Source: Methylobacterium sp. E-045
GTDB lineage: Bacteria > Pseudomonadota > Alphaproteobacteria > Rhizobiales > Beijerinckiaceae
Assembly (NCBI RefSeq): GCF_022829685.1
Contig: NZ_JAKSYE010000054.1
Span: 186,001-250,000, forward strand
DNA: 64,000 nucleotides
Direction: 5' to 3'
The notes under the pieces were generated by a model. That model did not search any database. It was given only the letters and a program-made list of their open reading frames with translations, and had not been told where the DNA came from. How positions within the stretch are numbered: position 1 is the first letter of the stretch; the number at the start of each line of letters is the position of its first letter. Shown piece by piece: positions 39,294-48,809 of the stretch. Made by a program: the position numbers and the translations under genes.

Positions 39294-40568
39294 CTATTGC
39301 GACCGCAGCCAGTCGGGCACGCGGTCGAGGCCGATGAGGTCGTCGTAGGTCTGGCGTGGCCGGACGATGGCCGCGCGATCGCCGCTCACCAGAACCTCGG
39401 CCACGAGGCGACGGGTGTTGTAGGTTCCGGCCTGGACCGCCCCATAGGCGCCCGCCGTCATGACGGCGACGAGGTCGCCCGGCGCGACATCGGGAATGTC
39501 GCGGGCGAGCGCGATGTAGTCGCCGCTCTCGCAGACCGGTCCGACCACATCGGCAACGACGCGTTGGGTGTCGGCACCGGGCTCGATCACCGGGCGAAGG
39601 GCGTGATAAGCTTCGTAGAGCGTCGGACGGATCAGGTCGTTCATCGCCGCGTCGACGATGACGAAGGTCCGGCCCTCCGTGCGCTTCACGTAGAGGACGC
39701 GGGTGACGAGGATGCCGGCATTGCCGGCGATCATGCGGCCGATCTCGAAGACCGGGCGCAGGCCCAGCGGCTGGAAATGCGGTCGCAGAATCTCCGCCAG
39801 GGCGGCGGGCTCCGGGGGAGGGGCGTTGTCCTCTCGATACGGAATGCCGAGGCCGCCGCCGAAATCGATGTGATGCAGGGGGTGCCCCTGCGCCATCAGA
39901 CTGCGCGCCAGGTCCGCCAGCAGCCCGGCCGCATGGGCGAAGGGCGCGAGATCGGTGATCTGGCTGCCGATATGCATGTCGACGCCGGATACCGCGATCC
40001 CCGGCAGAGACGCCGCACGGGCGTAGACGTCCTGCGCACGACCGATGGGGATGCCGAACTTGTTCTCGGACTTTCCCGTGGAGATCTTGGCATGAGTCCC
40101 GGCATCCACATCCGGGTTGACCCGCACGGAGACCGGTGCGGTCGCGCCCAGGCTGGAGGCCACCTCGGACAGGGTTTCGAGCTCGGGCTCGCTCTCCACG
40201 TTGAAACAATAGATGCCGGCATGCAGGGCCGCCGCCATCTCCTCGCGGGTCTTGCCCACGCCGGAGAACACGATCCGTTGCGGATCGACACCGGCGGCGA
40301 GGGCACGGCGCAGCTCACCCTCGGAGACGATGTCCATCCCCGCGCCGAGACGCGCCAGGGTGGTGAGCACCGCCTGGTTCGAATTCGCCTTCATGGCGTA
40401 GCAGACGAGGGCGTCGTCCCCGGCGAAGGCTTCGGCGAAGACCCGGTAATGCCGCTCGAGGGTCGCGGTCGAATAGCAGTAGAACGGCGTGCCGACCTCG
40501 GCCGCGAGGCCGGTCAGGTCGACATCCTCGGCCGCCAGCAGGCCGTCGCGATAATGGAAATGGTGCAT
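39294..40568 (-). CDS. lysA: Diaminopimelate decarboxylase
   Basis: PLP enzyme for the last step of lysine synthesis. 424 residues: PLP-lysine in LVCYAMKANSNQAVL, VSEGELRRALAAGVDPQRIVFSGVGKT, the glycine loop HIDFGGGLGIPY, and the active-site CESGDYIALARDIP. All family motifs present. It lies 62 bp after lptM, a conserved pairing in proteobacteria, and is followed by the TIGR02302 gene. Confidence 0.97.
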   Translation of the reverse strand: MHHFHYRDGLLAAEDVDLTGLAAEVGTPFYCYSTATLERHYRVFAEAFAGDDALVCYAMKANSNQAVLTTLARLGAGMDIVSEGELRRALAAGVDPQRIVFSGVGKTREEMAAALHAGIYCFNVESEPELETLSEVASSLGATAPVSVRVNPDVDAGTHAKISTGKSENKFGIPIGRAQDVYARAASLPGIAVSGVDMHIGSQITDLAPFAHAAGLLADLARSLMAQGHPLHHIDFGGGLGIPYREDNAPPPEPAALAEILRPHFQPLGLRPVFEIGRMIAGNAGILVTRVLYVKRTEGRTFVIVDAAMNDLIRPTLYEAYHALRPVIEPGADTQRVVADVVGPVCESGDYIALARDIPDVAPGDLVAVMTAGAYGAVQAGTYNTRRLVAEVLVSGDRAAIVRPRQTYDDLIGLDRVPDWLRSQ

Positions 40569-40630
40569 CGGCGGGCCTTGGGACGCGGACTTGGAGACGG
40601 AAGCGCGGCGGTCGGCCCGCCGACGATCCT

Positions 40631-40939
40631 CTACAGGAGCGGGTCGAGGATAAAGGGTGTCTTGGGGATGGTGTAGCCGCGCCTGACGCCCTTCGACGTC
40701 TGCACCGGAGCTTCGACGATGGCCTTGGGCGTGCCGGAGATCGCCGAGGGATCGAGATCGTCGCCATCGGCCACGGCGGTGGCATCCGCCACCGGTGCCG
40801 ATCCGAATCCCAGCCCGGAGGATTGCGCCGGCGCCCGTGTGTCGGGCGCCTGGAGCGCACCGCGCCGGCCGCAGCCGGAGCCGGCGAGGGCCACGCCGCC
40901 CAGAACGAGGAGCAACGTCAGTCGGGAACGAAACAACAT
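40631..40939 (-). CDS. lptM: LptM-like small lipoprotein
   Basis: 102 residues. The N-terminus MLFRSRLTLLLVLGGVALAGSGCGRRGALQAPD has a lipobox (GSGC) followed by the CG.RGAL..P motif of LptM/YifL, a small outer-membrane lipoprotein that helps oxidative maturation of LptD. The remainder is longer and more variable than in E. coli. Location directly upstream of lysA is the family's usual context. Confidence 0.85.
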   Translation of the reverse strand: MLFRSRLTLLLVLGGVALAGSGCGRRGALQAPDTRAPAQSSGLGFGSAPVADATAVADGDDLDPSAISGTPKAIVEAPVQTSKGVRRGYTIPKTPFILDPLL

Positions 40940-41052
40940 CAACGTAGGTCCGGAGCCTCGGGCGTCGGCATCATAGCCGCTGCTTCTCGCCGATGCGAGC
41001 GCAACGGCCACGCTTTATGTTGCCTGAGGCGCCGGGGCCTCAATGAAGGGGA

Positions 41053-41325
41053 TCAGCCCTTCTTGCCGGAGGTTTTCTCGTAGGCATCGATGGCGCGGCG
41101 GCAGTTCTCGGACAGTTTGGTCCAGTTGGTCTGGAAGCACTTGTCCATGGCCGGATCATCGGGCGAGAGGTTGCCGCAATAGGTCAGATAATCGCCGGTG
41201 CAGTATTTCTTCAGCGTCTCGTTGCCCCGCTTCGTCTGGGGAGCGCCTTGGGCGAAGGCCGCCGCCGACGAGAACACGGACACTGTCGCGAGTGCGAGGG
41301 CAAGCGAAGTCATCTTGAAAGTCAT
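41053..41325 (-). CDS. Small secreted cysteine-rich-repeat protein
   Basis: 90 residues with a signal peptide (MTFKMTSLALALATVSVFSSAAAFA) and a mature part with four cysteines: KKYCTGDYLTYCGNLSPDDPAMDKCFQTNWTKLSENCRRAI. The pattern C-x7-C-x12-C-x11-C matches the GLG1-type cysteine-rich repeat seen in bacterial periplasmic proteins of unknown role. Two disulphides are likely. It lies upstream of lptM on the same strand. Confidence 0.75.
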   Translation of the reverse strand: MTFKMTSLALALATVSVFSSAAAFAQGAPQTKRGNETLKKYCTGDYLTYCGNLSPDDPAMDKCFQTNWTKLSENCRRAIDAYEKTSGKKG

Positions 41326-41483
41326 AGGGAACGCGATCCGTCTCAGACAGTGAGGATGTGACGAACCCGATGATGCCTTTGCATGGTCGAAACAAGGCAC
41401 GCCGGTGGTCATCCCATGAAGACGCGGCTTCTACGCCACTCCTCCGGCCGCCTGCAACGTCCCTCTCGCCACCCGGCGGTGGA

Positions 41484-42209
41484 TCAGACGGGTTCGGTCC
41501 GCTTCACCGGAATCGAACCGGCCTGAGAGCCGGGCATGGCGAAGACATCGACCGAGGGAAGCCGGCTTTGTCGGAGCAGCGAATCCGCCACCTCGACGAT
41601 GCGCTGACGAAGGGAGGCGATCTCCGCGTCCGGAGGCGCCTGTGCGCTGCGCAGGGCTTCACATTCGGCGAGGAGCGTCGCGTAGCGCGCCCGCAGGTCC
41701 TGGCCGGCCTCGTCGTCAACGGTGGCTACGTCCAATGGCATCCCCTTCGCCTCGCGGAGCACGTGGAGATCGTCGAGGAGATCGCGATGGGCGTTCTCGA
41801 GCACCTCCAGCGTGGCGAGGCTGAGGGTTCCCTCCGCGCGCGCCGCGGCAAGGTCGTGTTCGACACCGTCGAGGGTCGCCCGTGTCGAGGCGAGCGTGGC
41901 ATCCCGCTCTTCCACATTCCGCGACAGGGCGGCGATCTCGAGGGTCCGCGCTCCGATCGTCGCCATATCCGCATGGCGGCTGCCCCGCGCGGCCTCGACC
42001 TTCCGCTCCAGACGCCGCTGCGTGACCGCGAACCGCGCGCGCAGGTAATCCTTCTCGGCGGCGATTTCGGAGGCGGAGAGGGGGACGAGACCTTCGAGCC
42101 GCCGCTTGGCGAGGCGGGTCGCCCGGGCATTCACGGCCGGCAGGACCATGAGCGCGCACAGGCTCGCTGCGAGAAAGCCGAGCGCGAAGATCATCACGGT
42201 TTCGATCAC
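41484..42209 (-). CDS. Membrane-anchored coiled-coil hypothetical protein
   Basis: 241 residues: one N-terminal helix (ETVMIFALGFLAASLCALMVLP), then long charged helices with coiled-coil character (YLRARFAVTQRRLERKVEAARG, LEIAALSRNVEERDATLASTRATLDGVEHDLAAARAEG, LLAECEALRSAQ). The end is Pro/Ser-rich. No named family. The cytosolic coiled coil suggests a structural or partner-binding role. Confidence 0.65.
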   Translation of the reverse strand: MIETVMIFALGFLAASLCALMVLPAVNARATRLAKRRLEGLVPLSASEIAAEKDYLRARFAVTQRRLERKVEAARGSRHADMATIGARTLEIAALSRNVEERDATLASTRATLDGVEHDLAAARAEGTLSLATLEVLENAHRDLLDDLHVLREAKGMPLDVATVDDEAGQDLRARYATLLAECEALRSAQAPPDAEIASLRQRIVEVADSLLRQSRLPSVDVFAMPGSQAGSIPVKRTEPV

Positions 42210-42352
42210 GCGGGAATGCTCTTCCTAGCCGCTGGACGCGGCCGGAGAGGCCGCGACGCCCATGTCTTTAGACCATTTCTCCCAGGTGAGACCAATCCTT
42301 TGAAGGGTTTGAGACGAACCGTCGCCGTCGGGGATCATCGTGCCGGGTCGGA

Positions 42353-42997
42353 TCAGAACGGGTTCCAGGTCGGCTTCGGGGTGAACTTGAGATAGCCGAC
42401 GTTGATCCCGAGGCGTGCACCGACGCCCGTCCTGATCGGCACCACCACCATTCCGTCGTTCGTGACGGCGGTCATCCCGAACCCGCCGATGAAATAGGCG
42501 GAGCCGTCGACCCCGGCAAAGCGGCGATAGAGGCCGGAGACCGAGGGGAGGTTGTAGAGAAGCATCATCGTGCGATCGCCGTCGCCGCCAAGATCGAACC
42601 CGATGGACGGCCCCTGCCAGTAGATCCGGCGCTGCCCGGCATTGCGGGTATAGAGCGTGCCCTCGCCGTAGCGAACGCCGCCGACGATGGCGCCGGATGC
42701 TTCCTGTCCGAGGATGTAGCCGTTGGGCTCGCCCCAGCGTCGGGTCGCTTCCTCCACGGTGAGGGCGAGACCGCGCGACATCGAGCCGAAGAACTTATGC
42801 CCGTTATCCACGATCTCCGCGGGCCGGAACCGACCGGGAGGCTGCTCGTCGTAGGACAGGGCCGGAGCGAGGGGCGCCGCAATAAGGAGGGCGGCCGCAG
42901 CGCCGCCGAAGATCAGTGCGCGGCGCCGGGCTGCCAGCGGCGAGGGTTTAGCCGATGCTGCGAGGGGATTCGAAGGATCAGTCATCCGGAGCACCAT
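42353..42997 (-). CDS. DUF1134 family secreted protein
   Basis: 214 residues with an N-terminal signal/anchor (RRRALIFGGAAAALLIAAPLAPALS) and the DUF1134 domain: FFGSMSRGLALTVEEATRRWGEPNGYILGQEASGAIVGGVRYGEGTLYTRNAGQRRIYWQGPSIGFDLGGDGDRTMMLLYNLP. The glycine-rich barrel-like fold resembles lipid-binding Ysc84/SYLF-type proteins; function unknown. ATG 42985 is an alternative start four codons in. Confidence 0.88.
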   Translation of the reverse strand: MVLRMTDPSNPLAASAKPSPLAARRRALIFGGAAAALLIAAPLAPALSYDEQPPGRFRPAEIVDNGHKFFGSMSRGLALTVEEATRRWGEPNGYILGQEASGAIVGGVRYGEGTLYTRNAGQRRIYWQGPSIGFDLGGDGDRTMMLLYNLPSVSGLYRRFAGVDGSAYFIGGFGMTAVTNDGMVVVPIRTGVGARLGINVGYLKFTPKPTWNPF

Positions 42998-43120
42998 GTT
43001 CGCCCATCATAAGGTTCGACATCCGTCCCGTTCGCCGACATTCTCCCGGCAAGATCTGTCCGAGCCGGGACAAGCGGAGGCACGAGCCCGCGTAGCGCCG
43101 ATTAGAGCACGAAGTACCGC

Positions 43121-43597
43121 ATGATAGTGTTAACGCGCCGTGACCTCGCCGGAATCACGCTGGCATCGTGCATTGCCGCACCGCGCGCCTCCTTTGCGCG
43201 GCAGGGTCTGATCGCCCTCGATGGGTTCGACGCGGTCAGCTATTTCCTCGATCCCGACGGGCAGCCGGTGCCTGGCAGACCGGCCTTCGAATGGGAGTGG
43301 AAAGGTCGGACCTGGCGATTCTCGCGGCCGGGAAACCTCGCGGCCTTCCGCGATGCGCCCTCCGCCTATGCACCGCGTCTGTCCGGTTACGATCCGATCG
43401 GGGTGCTCGACGGCCGGATCGTGGACACGGACCCTCAGATCTTCGCGATCCTGCCCGGTCCGGCAGGGGAGGGTCTCTACCTGTTCCGCAACGGGGAACA
43501 CCGTTCGACGGTGGTCGCGTCACCGGCCATCGTCGTGGCGGCAGAAGAGAAATGGCCGGCCCTGCGCAAGCTCACCGAGGACGGCGCGCAACTCTGA
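43121..43597 (+). CDS. YHS-domain-like secreted protein
   Basis: 158 residues. An N-terminal Arg-Arg signal (MIVLTRRDLAGITLASCIAAPRASFA) may use the Tat route. The mature part follows the YHS-like layout: LDGFDAVSYFLDPDGQPVPGRPAFEWEWKGRTWRFSRPGNLAAFRDAPSAYAPRLSGYDPIGVLDG. The cysteine of metal-binding YHS domains (...GGYCA) is replaced by serine-glycine-tyrosine-aspartate here, so metal binding is doubtful. Function unknown. Confidence 0.75.
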   Translation: MIVLTRRDLAGITLASCIAAPRASFARQGLIALDGFDAVSYFLDPDGQPVPGRPAFEWEWKGRTWRFSRPGNLAAFRDAPSAYAPRLSGYDPIGVLDGRIVDTDPQIFAILPGPAGEGLYLFRNGEHRSTVVASPAIVVAAEEKWPALRKLTEDGAQL

Positions 43598-43609
43598 TGC
43601 AGGCACCTC

Positions 43610-44479
43610 TCACACCGGCGGCGTGGTCTGCGCGGGACATGCCTGCCGGGCCGTGCCGAGGCTGGGCCCGCGATCGGGCAGGCCGAGGCGGCCCGTATAG
43701 CTCGGATCACCGAGGGCCGCGAAAGGGCCGTTCCGATAGAAGATGCCGTAGTGGCCATAGGTGATCTCGCGCCCCGAGGGCACGATGACGCAGCCGCCGG
43801 CGGTGGTCAGCACATGGTCCCCGGCCGCGGTGTCCCATTCCATGGTCGGGCCGCAGCGGACATAGATGTCGGCCTCGCCGGAAGCGATGAGGCAGAACTT
43901 CAGGGCCGATGCGACGCCGCGCCTCTGGCCGATGGGCAGCCCTGCGAGGCATGCCTCCGTCTCGGTATCGCCGTGGCGGCGGCTGACGAGGGCGACGAGT
44001 CCGTCCTCCGGCACCTTCCGGACCCGGATCGCGTTCCGCGTCGTTGGCCGCCCGCGATGGATCACGGCTTCGAACGCGGTGGCGCCGGCCCCCCAGACGC
44101 GGCCGATGCCCGGCCCGGCCACGGCCGATGCAACCGGCCTGTTTCCTTCGATCAGGCAGATATTGACGCTGTAATCCGGGTTTCCGGCCAGAAAGTCGCG
44201 CGTGCCGTCCAGAGGATCGACCAGAAAGAACAATTCGGCCGGCGGCAGATCGTGGGTGGATTCCTCGGAGACGATGGGGATGGTCGGGTAGCGCTGCCTC
44301 AGAGCATCGAAGATCAGCTTTTCGGATGCGATGTCGGCGACGCTCGACGGTGTCCCGTCCGGCTTGATCACGTGCGCGCAGTCGCCACCATGATGTCGTC
44401 GGAGGATTTCGCCGGCTTCGCAGGCGATGTCGGTCAATGTCGTCGCGATGCTGTCGCGCATCCGCGGATCGAGGGGCAT
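43610..44479 (-). CDS. cysQ: 3'(2'),5'-bisphosphate nucleotidase CysQ (inositol monophosphatase family)
   Basis: 289 residues. Li+-sensitive Mg2+-dependent phosphatase that removes PAP from sulfate assimilation. Metal motifs: EES in VSEESTHDLPP, DPLDGTRDF and CGPTMEWDTAAGDHVL, all intact. A variable C-terminal extension follows GRLGLPDRGP. It stands alone, convergent with the YHS-like gene and divergent from chpT. Confidence 0.92.
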   Translation of the reverse strand: MPLDPRMRDSIATTLTDIACEAGEILRRHHGGDCAHVIKPDGTPSSVADIASEKLIFDALRQRYPTIPIVSEESTHDLPPAELFFLVDPLDGTRDFLAGNPDYSVNICLIEGNRPVASAVAGPGIGRVWGAGATAFEAVIHRGRPTTRNAIRVRKVPEDGLVALVSRRHGDTETEACLAGLPIGQRRGVASALKFCLIASGEADIYVRCGPTMEWDTAAGDHVLTTAGGCVIVPSGREITYGHYGIFYRNGPFAALGDPSYTGRLGLPDRGPSLGTARQACPAQTTPPV

Positions 44480-44671
44480 GGGAAAGTCTTGCCTTGCGAG
44501 CCGCGCCTTGTCGACTCTAGAGTCGGCTCCGAAACGGACTACGCACGCCTCGCGTCGCTTTTCAAAGCATCCTGTGCCGTCTATCGGTGCCGCCCTCGGT
44601 CGGTTTCATCTCTCGAAGCCGACGGACCGGCCGCATCCGCGGCCCATTCATTGCCCTGTGCGGAGAGCACG

Positions 44672-45406
44672 ATGACCCCCGTCGATCTCGATTCCCTCGA
44701 TCTCTCCGCGCTGCTCTGCTCGCGCGTCTGCCACGACGTCATCAGCCCGGTCGGCGCCATCGTGAACGGGCTCGAAGTCCTCGAGGACGAGAACGACACG
44801 TCGATGCGGGAATTCGCCCTCGAACTGATCAGCAAGAGCGCGAAGCAGGCCTCCGCTCGGTTGCAGTTCGCCCGCATCGCGTTCGGCGCCGCCGGATCGG
44901 CGGGCGCGTCGATCGATCTGGCCGATGCCGAGAAGGTCTCGCGTGGGATGTTCGGAGACGAGAAGACCCAGCTGACCTGGAGCGCACCGCAGGCGCTCTA
45001 TCCGAAGAACAAGGTCAAGCTCCTCCTCAATCTCGTCATGATTGCGACCGGCACGATTCCCCGCGGCGGCAAGATCGACGTGGTCGTCAGCGGCGACGGG
45101 GAGACCCCCTCCATCGTCATCACGTCGAAGGGGTCGCATGCCCGCATCCCCGCCCATGTGGAGGATCTGATCGCGGGAACGCCGGAGAACGGCGCGGTGG
45201 ACGCGCACAGCATCCTGCCGTTCTATGCCGGACTCGTGGCCCGCGCGGCGGCGATGAACGTCCGCTTCGCGATCGAGGGCGACGAAGTGACGATCCGGGC
45301 CGAGCCCGTGGCAGCCGCCGTCGCTCCGGCCGCGGCACCCGCCGAGTCCCCCCTGGAGGATACGCGCCCCTCCGACAGCGAGCCGCCCGAGACGTCGCTC
45401 GCCTGA
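44672..45406 (+). CDS. chpT: Histidine phosphotransferase ChpT
   Basis: ChpT relays phosphate from CckA to CtrA and CpdR in the alphaproteobacterial cell-cycle pathway. 244 residues: the dimerisation helix carries the phospho-histidine in LLCSRVCHDVISPVGAIVNGLEVLEDE, followed by a degenerate Bergerat-type domain with LLLNLVMIATGTIPRGGKIDVVV. The Pro/Ala/Glu tail is disordered. CGGAGAG precedes the ATG; the longer upstream frame is antisense to cysQ. Its target ctrA lies 7 kb downstream in this window. Confidence 0.93.
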   Translation: MTPVDLDSLDLSALLCSRVCHDVISPVGAIVNGLEVLEDENDTSMREFALELISKSAKQASARLQFARIAFGAAGSAGASIDLADAEKVSRGMFGDEKTQLTWSAPQALYPKNKVKLLLNLVMIATGTIPRGGKIDVVVSGDGETPSIVITSKGSHARIPAHVEDLIAGTPENGAVDAHSILPFYAGLVARAAAMNVRFAIEGDEVTIRAEPVAAAVAPAAAPAESPLEDTRPSDSEPPETSLA

Positions 45407-45550
45407 TCGCCGGAGCGACGGTCGCGGCGGGATGGATCAAATCCTGCCGCGACTTGTGAATTTGTCGTTCGCTCGAAACTCTTCACTAACCTGTCGGCCT
45501 CAAGGTGGAACGAGCACAAACCTAGTGCGCGTCTGGACCGAGTGCCTCTA

Positions 45551-48259
45551 ATGGACGACTTGCTGCGTGAGTTTCTGACCGAGAGCGCAGAGCATCTCGA
45601 TACCGTCGACGCCGAACTGGTGCGCTTCGAGCAGGATCCCAACAACCAGACGATCCTCCGAAACATCTTTCGCCTCGTCCACACGATCAAGGGGACGTGC
45701 GGGTTCCTCGGCCTTCCGCGCCTCGAAGCCCTGGCGCATGCGGCCGAGACGCTGATGGGCCAGTTCCGCGACGGGATGCCGGTGAGCAGCCCCGCCGTCA
45801 GCCTGATCCTCGTGACGCTGGACCGGCTGAAGCAGATCCTCGGCGACCTCGAGATCGCCGGCACCGAGCCGGCCGGCAACGACGACGACCTGATCAACGC
45901 CCTCGACGCCATGTCGGCCGCGCCGTTCGCGGCACCGGTCCAGGTCGTCGAGACCAAGCTCCCCGACCCCGTCATGCGAGAGCTGAAGCCGGGAGAAGTC
46001 TCCCTCGACGAGCTCGAGCGCGCTTTCCTCGAAGCCGAGGGTCCCGACCTGTCGGAGCCTCTGCCCGTCGAGCCGGCCCCCGTCGCCGAACCGAAGCAGC
46101 CAGAACTCACGATCCCGGAACGCGACTCCGCGTCCTTCGCCGAGGAGTCGCCCGTGAAGGGCGCGAACCGCAAGAATGGGGCGGACGCTCCGACCGGAGA
46201 TTCCGAGGGCGGCGCGTCGAAGGTCCAGAGCATCCGCGTCAACGTGGACACGCTCGAACACCTCATGACGATGGTCTCCGAGCTGGTGCTGACCCGCAAC
46301 CAGCTGCTCGAGATCGCGCGACGCCACGACGATTCCACCTACAAGGTTCCCCTGCAGCGCCTCAGCCATGTGACGGCCGAGTTGCAGGAAGGCGTCATGA
46401 AGACGCGCATGCAGCCGATCGGCAATGCCTGGCAGAAGCTGCCGCGCGTGGTCCGCGACCTCTCGTCGGAACTCGGCAAGCAGATCGAGCTCATCATGAG
46501 CGGTGCCGAGACCGAGCTCGACCGCCAGGTGCTCGAGGTCATCAAGGACCCGCTCACCCACATGGTGCGCAACTCGGCCGATCACGGCATCGAATCCACC
46601 GCCGACCGGAAGGCGGCGGGCAAGCCGGCCCGCGGCACGATCCGCCTCGCCGCCTATCACGAGGGTGGCACGATCACGATCGAGATCGCCGATGACGGCA
46701 AGGGCCTCGATCTCGCTGCCATCCGCCGCAAGGCCGTGGAGCGCAACGTCGCGAGCCAGAGCGATATCGACAAGATGACCGACGCCCAGGTTGCGAAGTT
46801 CATCTTCCATCCCGGCTTCTCCACCGCGAAGGCCGTCACCTCGGTCTCCGGCCGCGGCGTCGGTATGGACGTGGTGAAGACCAATATCGAGCTCATCGGC
46901 GGTGTCATCGACATCAACACGCAGCTCGGCCGCGGAACCACCTTCACCATCAAGATCCCGCTGACGCTGGCGATCATCGCGGCCCTCATCGTCAAGGCCG
47001 GCGACCTTCGCTACGCCGTGCCGCAGGTGGCGGTGCTGGAACTGGTGCGCGTCGACAAGGCCACCGCCCAGAAGGTCGAGCGCATCAACGGCTCGCCGGT
47101 GCTGCGCCTGCGCGAGCGCCTTCTGCCGATCGTGACCCTCACCGGGGTGCTGGGTCAGAAGGAGAATGCCGAGAGCATCGATTCCGGCTTCGTGGTGGTC
47201 GCACAGGTCGGCCGCCAGCGCTTCGGCATCCTGGTGGACGAAGTCTTCCACACGGAAGAGATCGTCGTGAAGCCGATGTCGTCCAAGCTGCGCCACCTGC
47301 CGCTGTTTGCCGGGAACACCATTCTCGGCGATGGCGCTGTGGTCCTGATCGTCGACCCGAATGGCATCGCCCGTCAGGTCAGCCAGGACACGCAGACCGG
47401 CGCCATCCCGGTGGATGCCGAACCGGAGGAGGTGGATGCCGCCGATGCCAAGGCGACGCTGCTGGTGTTCAAGGGCGGTGGAGGCAGCTTCAAGGCGGTG
47501 CCGCTCTCCCTCGTGACGCGGCTCGAGGAAATCGAGGCCGACAAGATCGAATGGGTCGGCGGACGCCCGCTGATCCAGTACCGCGGCCGGCTCATGCCGC
47601 TGGTCCCGGCCGATCAGTCGATCGAGATCCGGAGCGAGGGCACCCAGGCCCTGGTGGTGTTCTCGGACGGCGAACGGGCCATGGGCCTCGTCGTGGACGA
47701 AATCATCGACATCGTGGAGGAACGTCTCGACGTGGAGATCGCGGCCGAGCGTTCGGACCTCATCGGTTCGGCGGTCCTGCGCGGCCGCGCCACCGAGATC
47801 ATCAACATCGCCCATTTCCTGCCCCTGGCCTATGACGACTGGGCGCGGGGCGCGCACAAGCCCGAGAAGCGCAATGCCACGCTGCTTCTCGTGGACGATT
47901 CGGCCTTCTTCCGCGACATGCTGAGCCCGGTCCTCAAAGCCGCCGGCTACACCGTGATCACCGCCGGAAGCGCGGAGGCCGCCCTCACCACGCTGATGGC
48001 CAACGGCCGTATCGACGTGGTCGTATGCGACCTCGAAATGCCGGGCCGAAACGGCTTCGACCTCGTCGCCGCCATGCGGAAGGGTGACGAGCGCCTGTCC
48101 CGGCTACCGGTCATCGGATTGTCCGGCACGGTCGGCATCGACGCCATCGAGCGGGCTCGCTCCCTCTCGATCCTCGATCTGGTGGCGAAGTTCGATCGCA
48201 GCGGGCTGATCTCGGCCCTCGGCGAAGTCGACATTGTCAGCCTTCCCAAAGCCGCCTGA
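45551..48259 (+). CDS. cheA: Chemotaxis histidine kinase CheA with tandem CheW-like domains and a C-terminal receiver
   Basis: 902 residues. Domains in order: Hpt (His44 in RLVHTIKGTCGFLG), an acidic linker, dimerisation domain (VDTLEHLMTMVSELVLTRNQLL), HATPase with NSADHGIE, IADDGKGLD and GRGVGMDVVK, a CheW-like domain, a second CheW-like domain (about 640-760), and a receiver domain with CDLEMPGRNGFDL. The receiver suggests intramolecular phosphate transfer or a sink. A GTG at 45542 is in frame just upstream. First gene of cheA-cheW-cheY-cheB-cheR. Confidence 0.96.
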   Translation: MDDLLREFLTESAEHLDTVDAELVRFEQDPNNQTILRNIFRLVHTIKGTCGFLGLPRLEALAHAAETLMGQFRDGMPVSSPAVSLILVTLDRLKQILGDLEIAGTEPAGNDDDLINALDAMSAAPFAAPVQVVETKLPDPVMRELKPGEVSLDELERAFLEAEGPDLSEPLPVEPAPVAEPKQPELTIPERDSASFAEESPVKGANRKNGADAPTGDSEGGASKVQSIRVNVDTLEHLMTMVSELVLTRNQLLEIARRHDDSTYKVPLQRLSHVTAELQEGVMKTRMQPIGNAWQKLPRVVRDLSSELGKQIELIMSGAETELDRQVLEVIKDPLTHMVRNSADHGIESTADRKAAGKPARGTIRLAAYHEGGTITIEIADDGKGLDLAAIRRKAVERNVASQSDIDKMTDAQVAKFIFHPGFSTAKAVTSVSGRGVGMDVVKTNIELIGGVIDINTQLGRGTTFTIKIPLTLAIIAALIVKAGDLRYAVPQVAVLELVRVDKATAQKVERINGSPVLRLRERLLPIVTLTGVLGQKENAESIDSGFVVVAQVGRQRFGILVDEVFHTEEIVVKPMSSKLRHLPLFAGNTILGDGAVVLIVDPNGIARQVSQDTQTGAIPVDAEPEEVDAADAKATLLVFKGGGGSFKAVPLSLVTRLEEIEADKIEWVGGRPLIQYRGRLMPLVPADQSIEIRSEGTQALVVFSDGERAMGLVVDEIIDIVEERLDVEIAAERSDLIGSAVLRGRATEIINIAHFLPLAYDDWARGAHKPEKRNATLLLVDDSAFFRDMLSPVLKAAGYTVITAGSAEAALTTLMANGRIDVVVCDLEMPGRNGFDLVAAMRKGDERLSRLPVIGLSGTVGIDAIERARSLSILDLVAKFDRSGLISALGEVDIVSLPKAA

Positions 48260-48294
48260 ACCCGGCCTTCGAACGAGATCGGACACTCTGAGCC

Positions 48295-48786
48295 ATGATT
48301 CAGGCCGCTAACAGCAATACGGGCGTCGAGACCGGCGCCACCACCGACTTCATCACGGTCTTCGTCGCCGACACCATGTTCGGCCTCGCCATCGACCGGG
48401 TTCACGACGTCTTCATCCCTGCCGGGGTGACGCCCGTGCCGCTGGCTCCGATGGAGATCGTCGGCCTCCTGAACCTGCGCGGACGCGTGGTGACGGCCCT
48501 GTGCCTGCGCCGCCGCCTCGGCCTCCCGGATCGTGCCGACGAAAGCCAGAAGATGGCGATCGGGCTCGAACAGGGCGGCGAAACCTTCGCTCTCGTGGTC
48601 GACGGCGTCGGCGAGGTGCTGAAGTTGGGAGGCGACACGCACGAGCCGGTGCCGATCAACCTCGATTCCCGCTGGCGCAATCTCTCCCTCGGGGTGCACC
48701 GCCTCGACGGCCGGCTCCTCGTCATCCTCGACGTCGATGCGCTTCTCGCCTTCGGAACGCTGCACGACGTCGCTGGCGCCGCCTGA
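48295..48786 (+). CDS. cheW: Chemotaxis coupling protein CheW
   Basis: 163 residues forming the CheW SH3-like fold: FITVFVADTMFGLAIDRVHDVFIPAGVTPVPLAPMEIVGLLNLRGRVVTALCLRRRLGLP and LVVDGVGEVLKL. It links receptors to CheA. Spaced 35 bp after cheA and 23 bp before cheY, so co-transcribed. Confidence 0.95.
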   Translation: MIQAANSNTGVETGATTDFITVFVADTMFGLAIDRVHDVFIPAGVTPVPLAPMEIVGLLNLRGRVVTALCLRRRLGLPDRADESQKMAIGLEQGGETFALVVDGVGEVLKLGGDTHEPVPINLDSRWRNLSLGVHRLDGRLLVILDVDALLAFGTLHDVAGAA

Positions 48787-48809
48787 CCTTACAGATCGAG
48801 GACAGCCCC

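Noticed and set aside
45508..45534. EcfG-like promoter upstream of cheA
   Set aside because: GGAAC is present, but the -10 reads CGTC rather than CGTT and the spacing is off.
45548..47857. 769-residue minus-strand open frame
   Set aside because: Exact antisense of cheA with Asp/His/Arg-rich composition and no family features.
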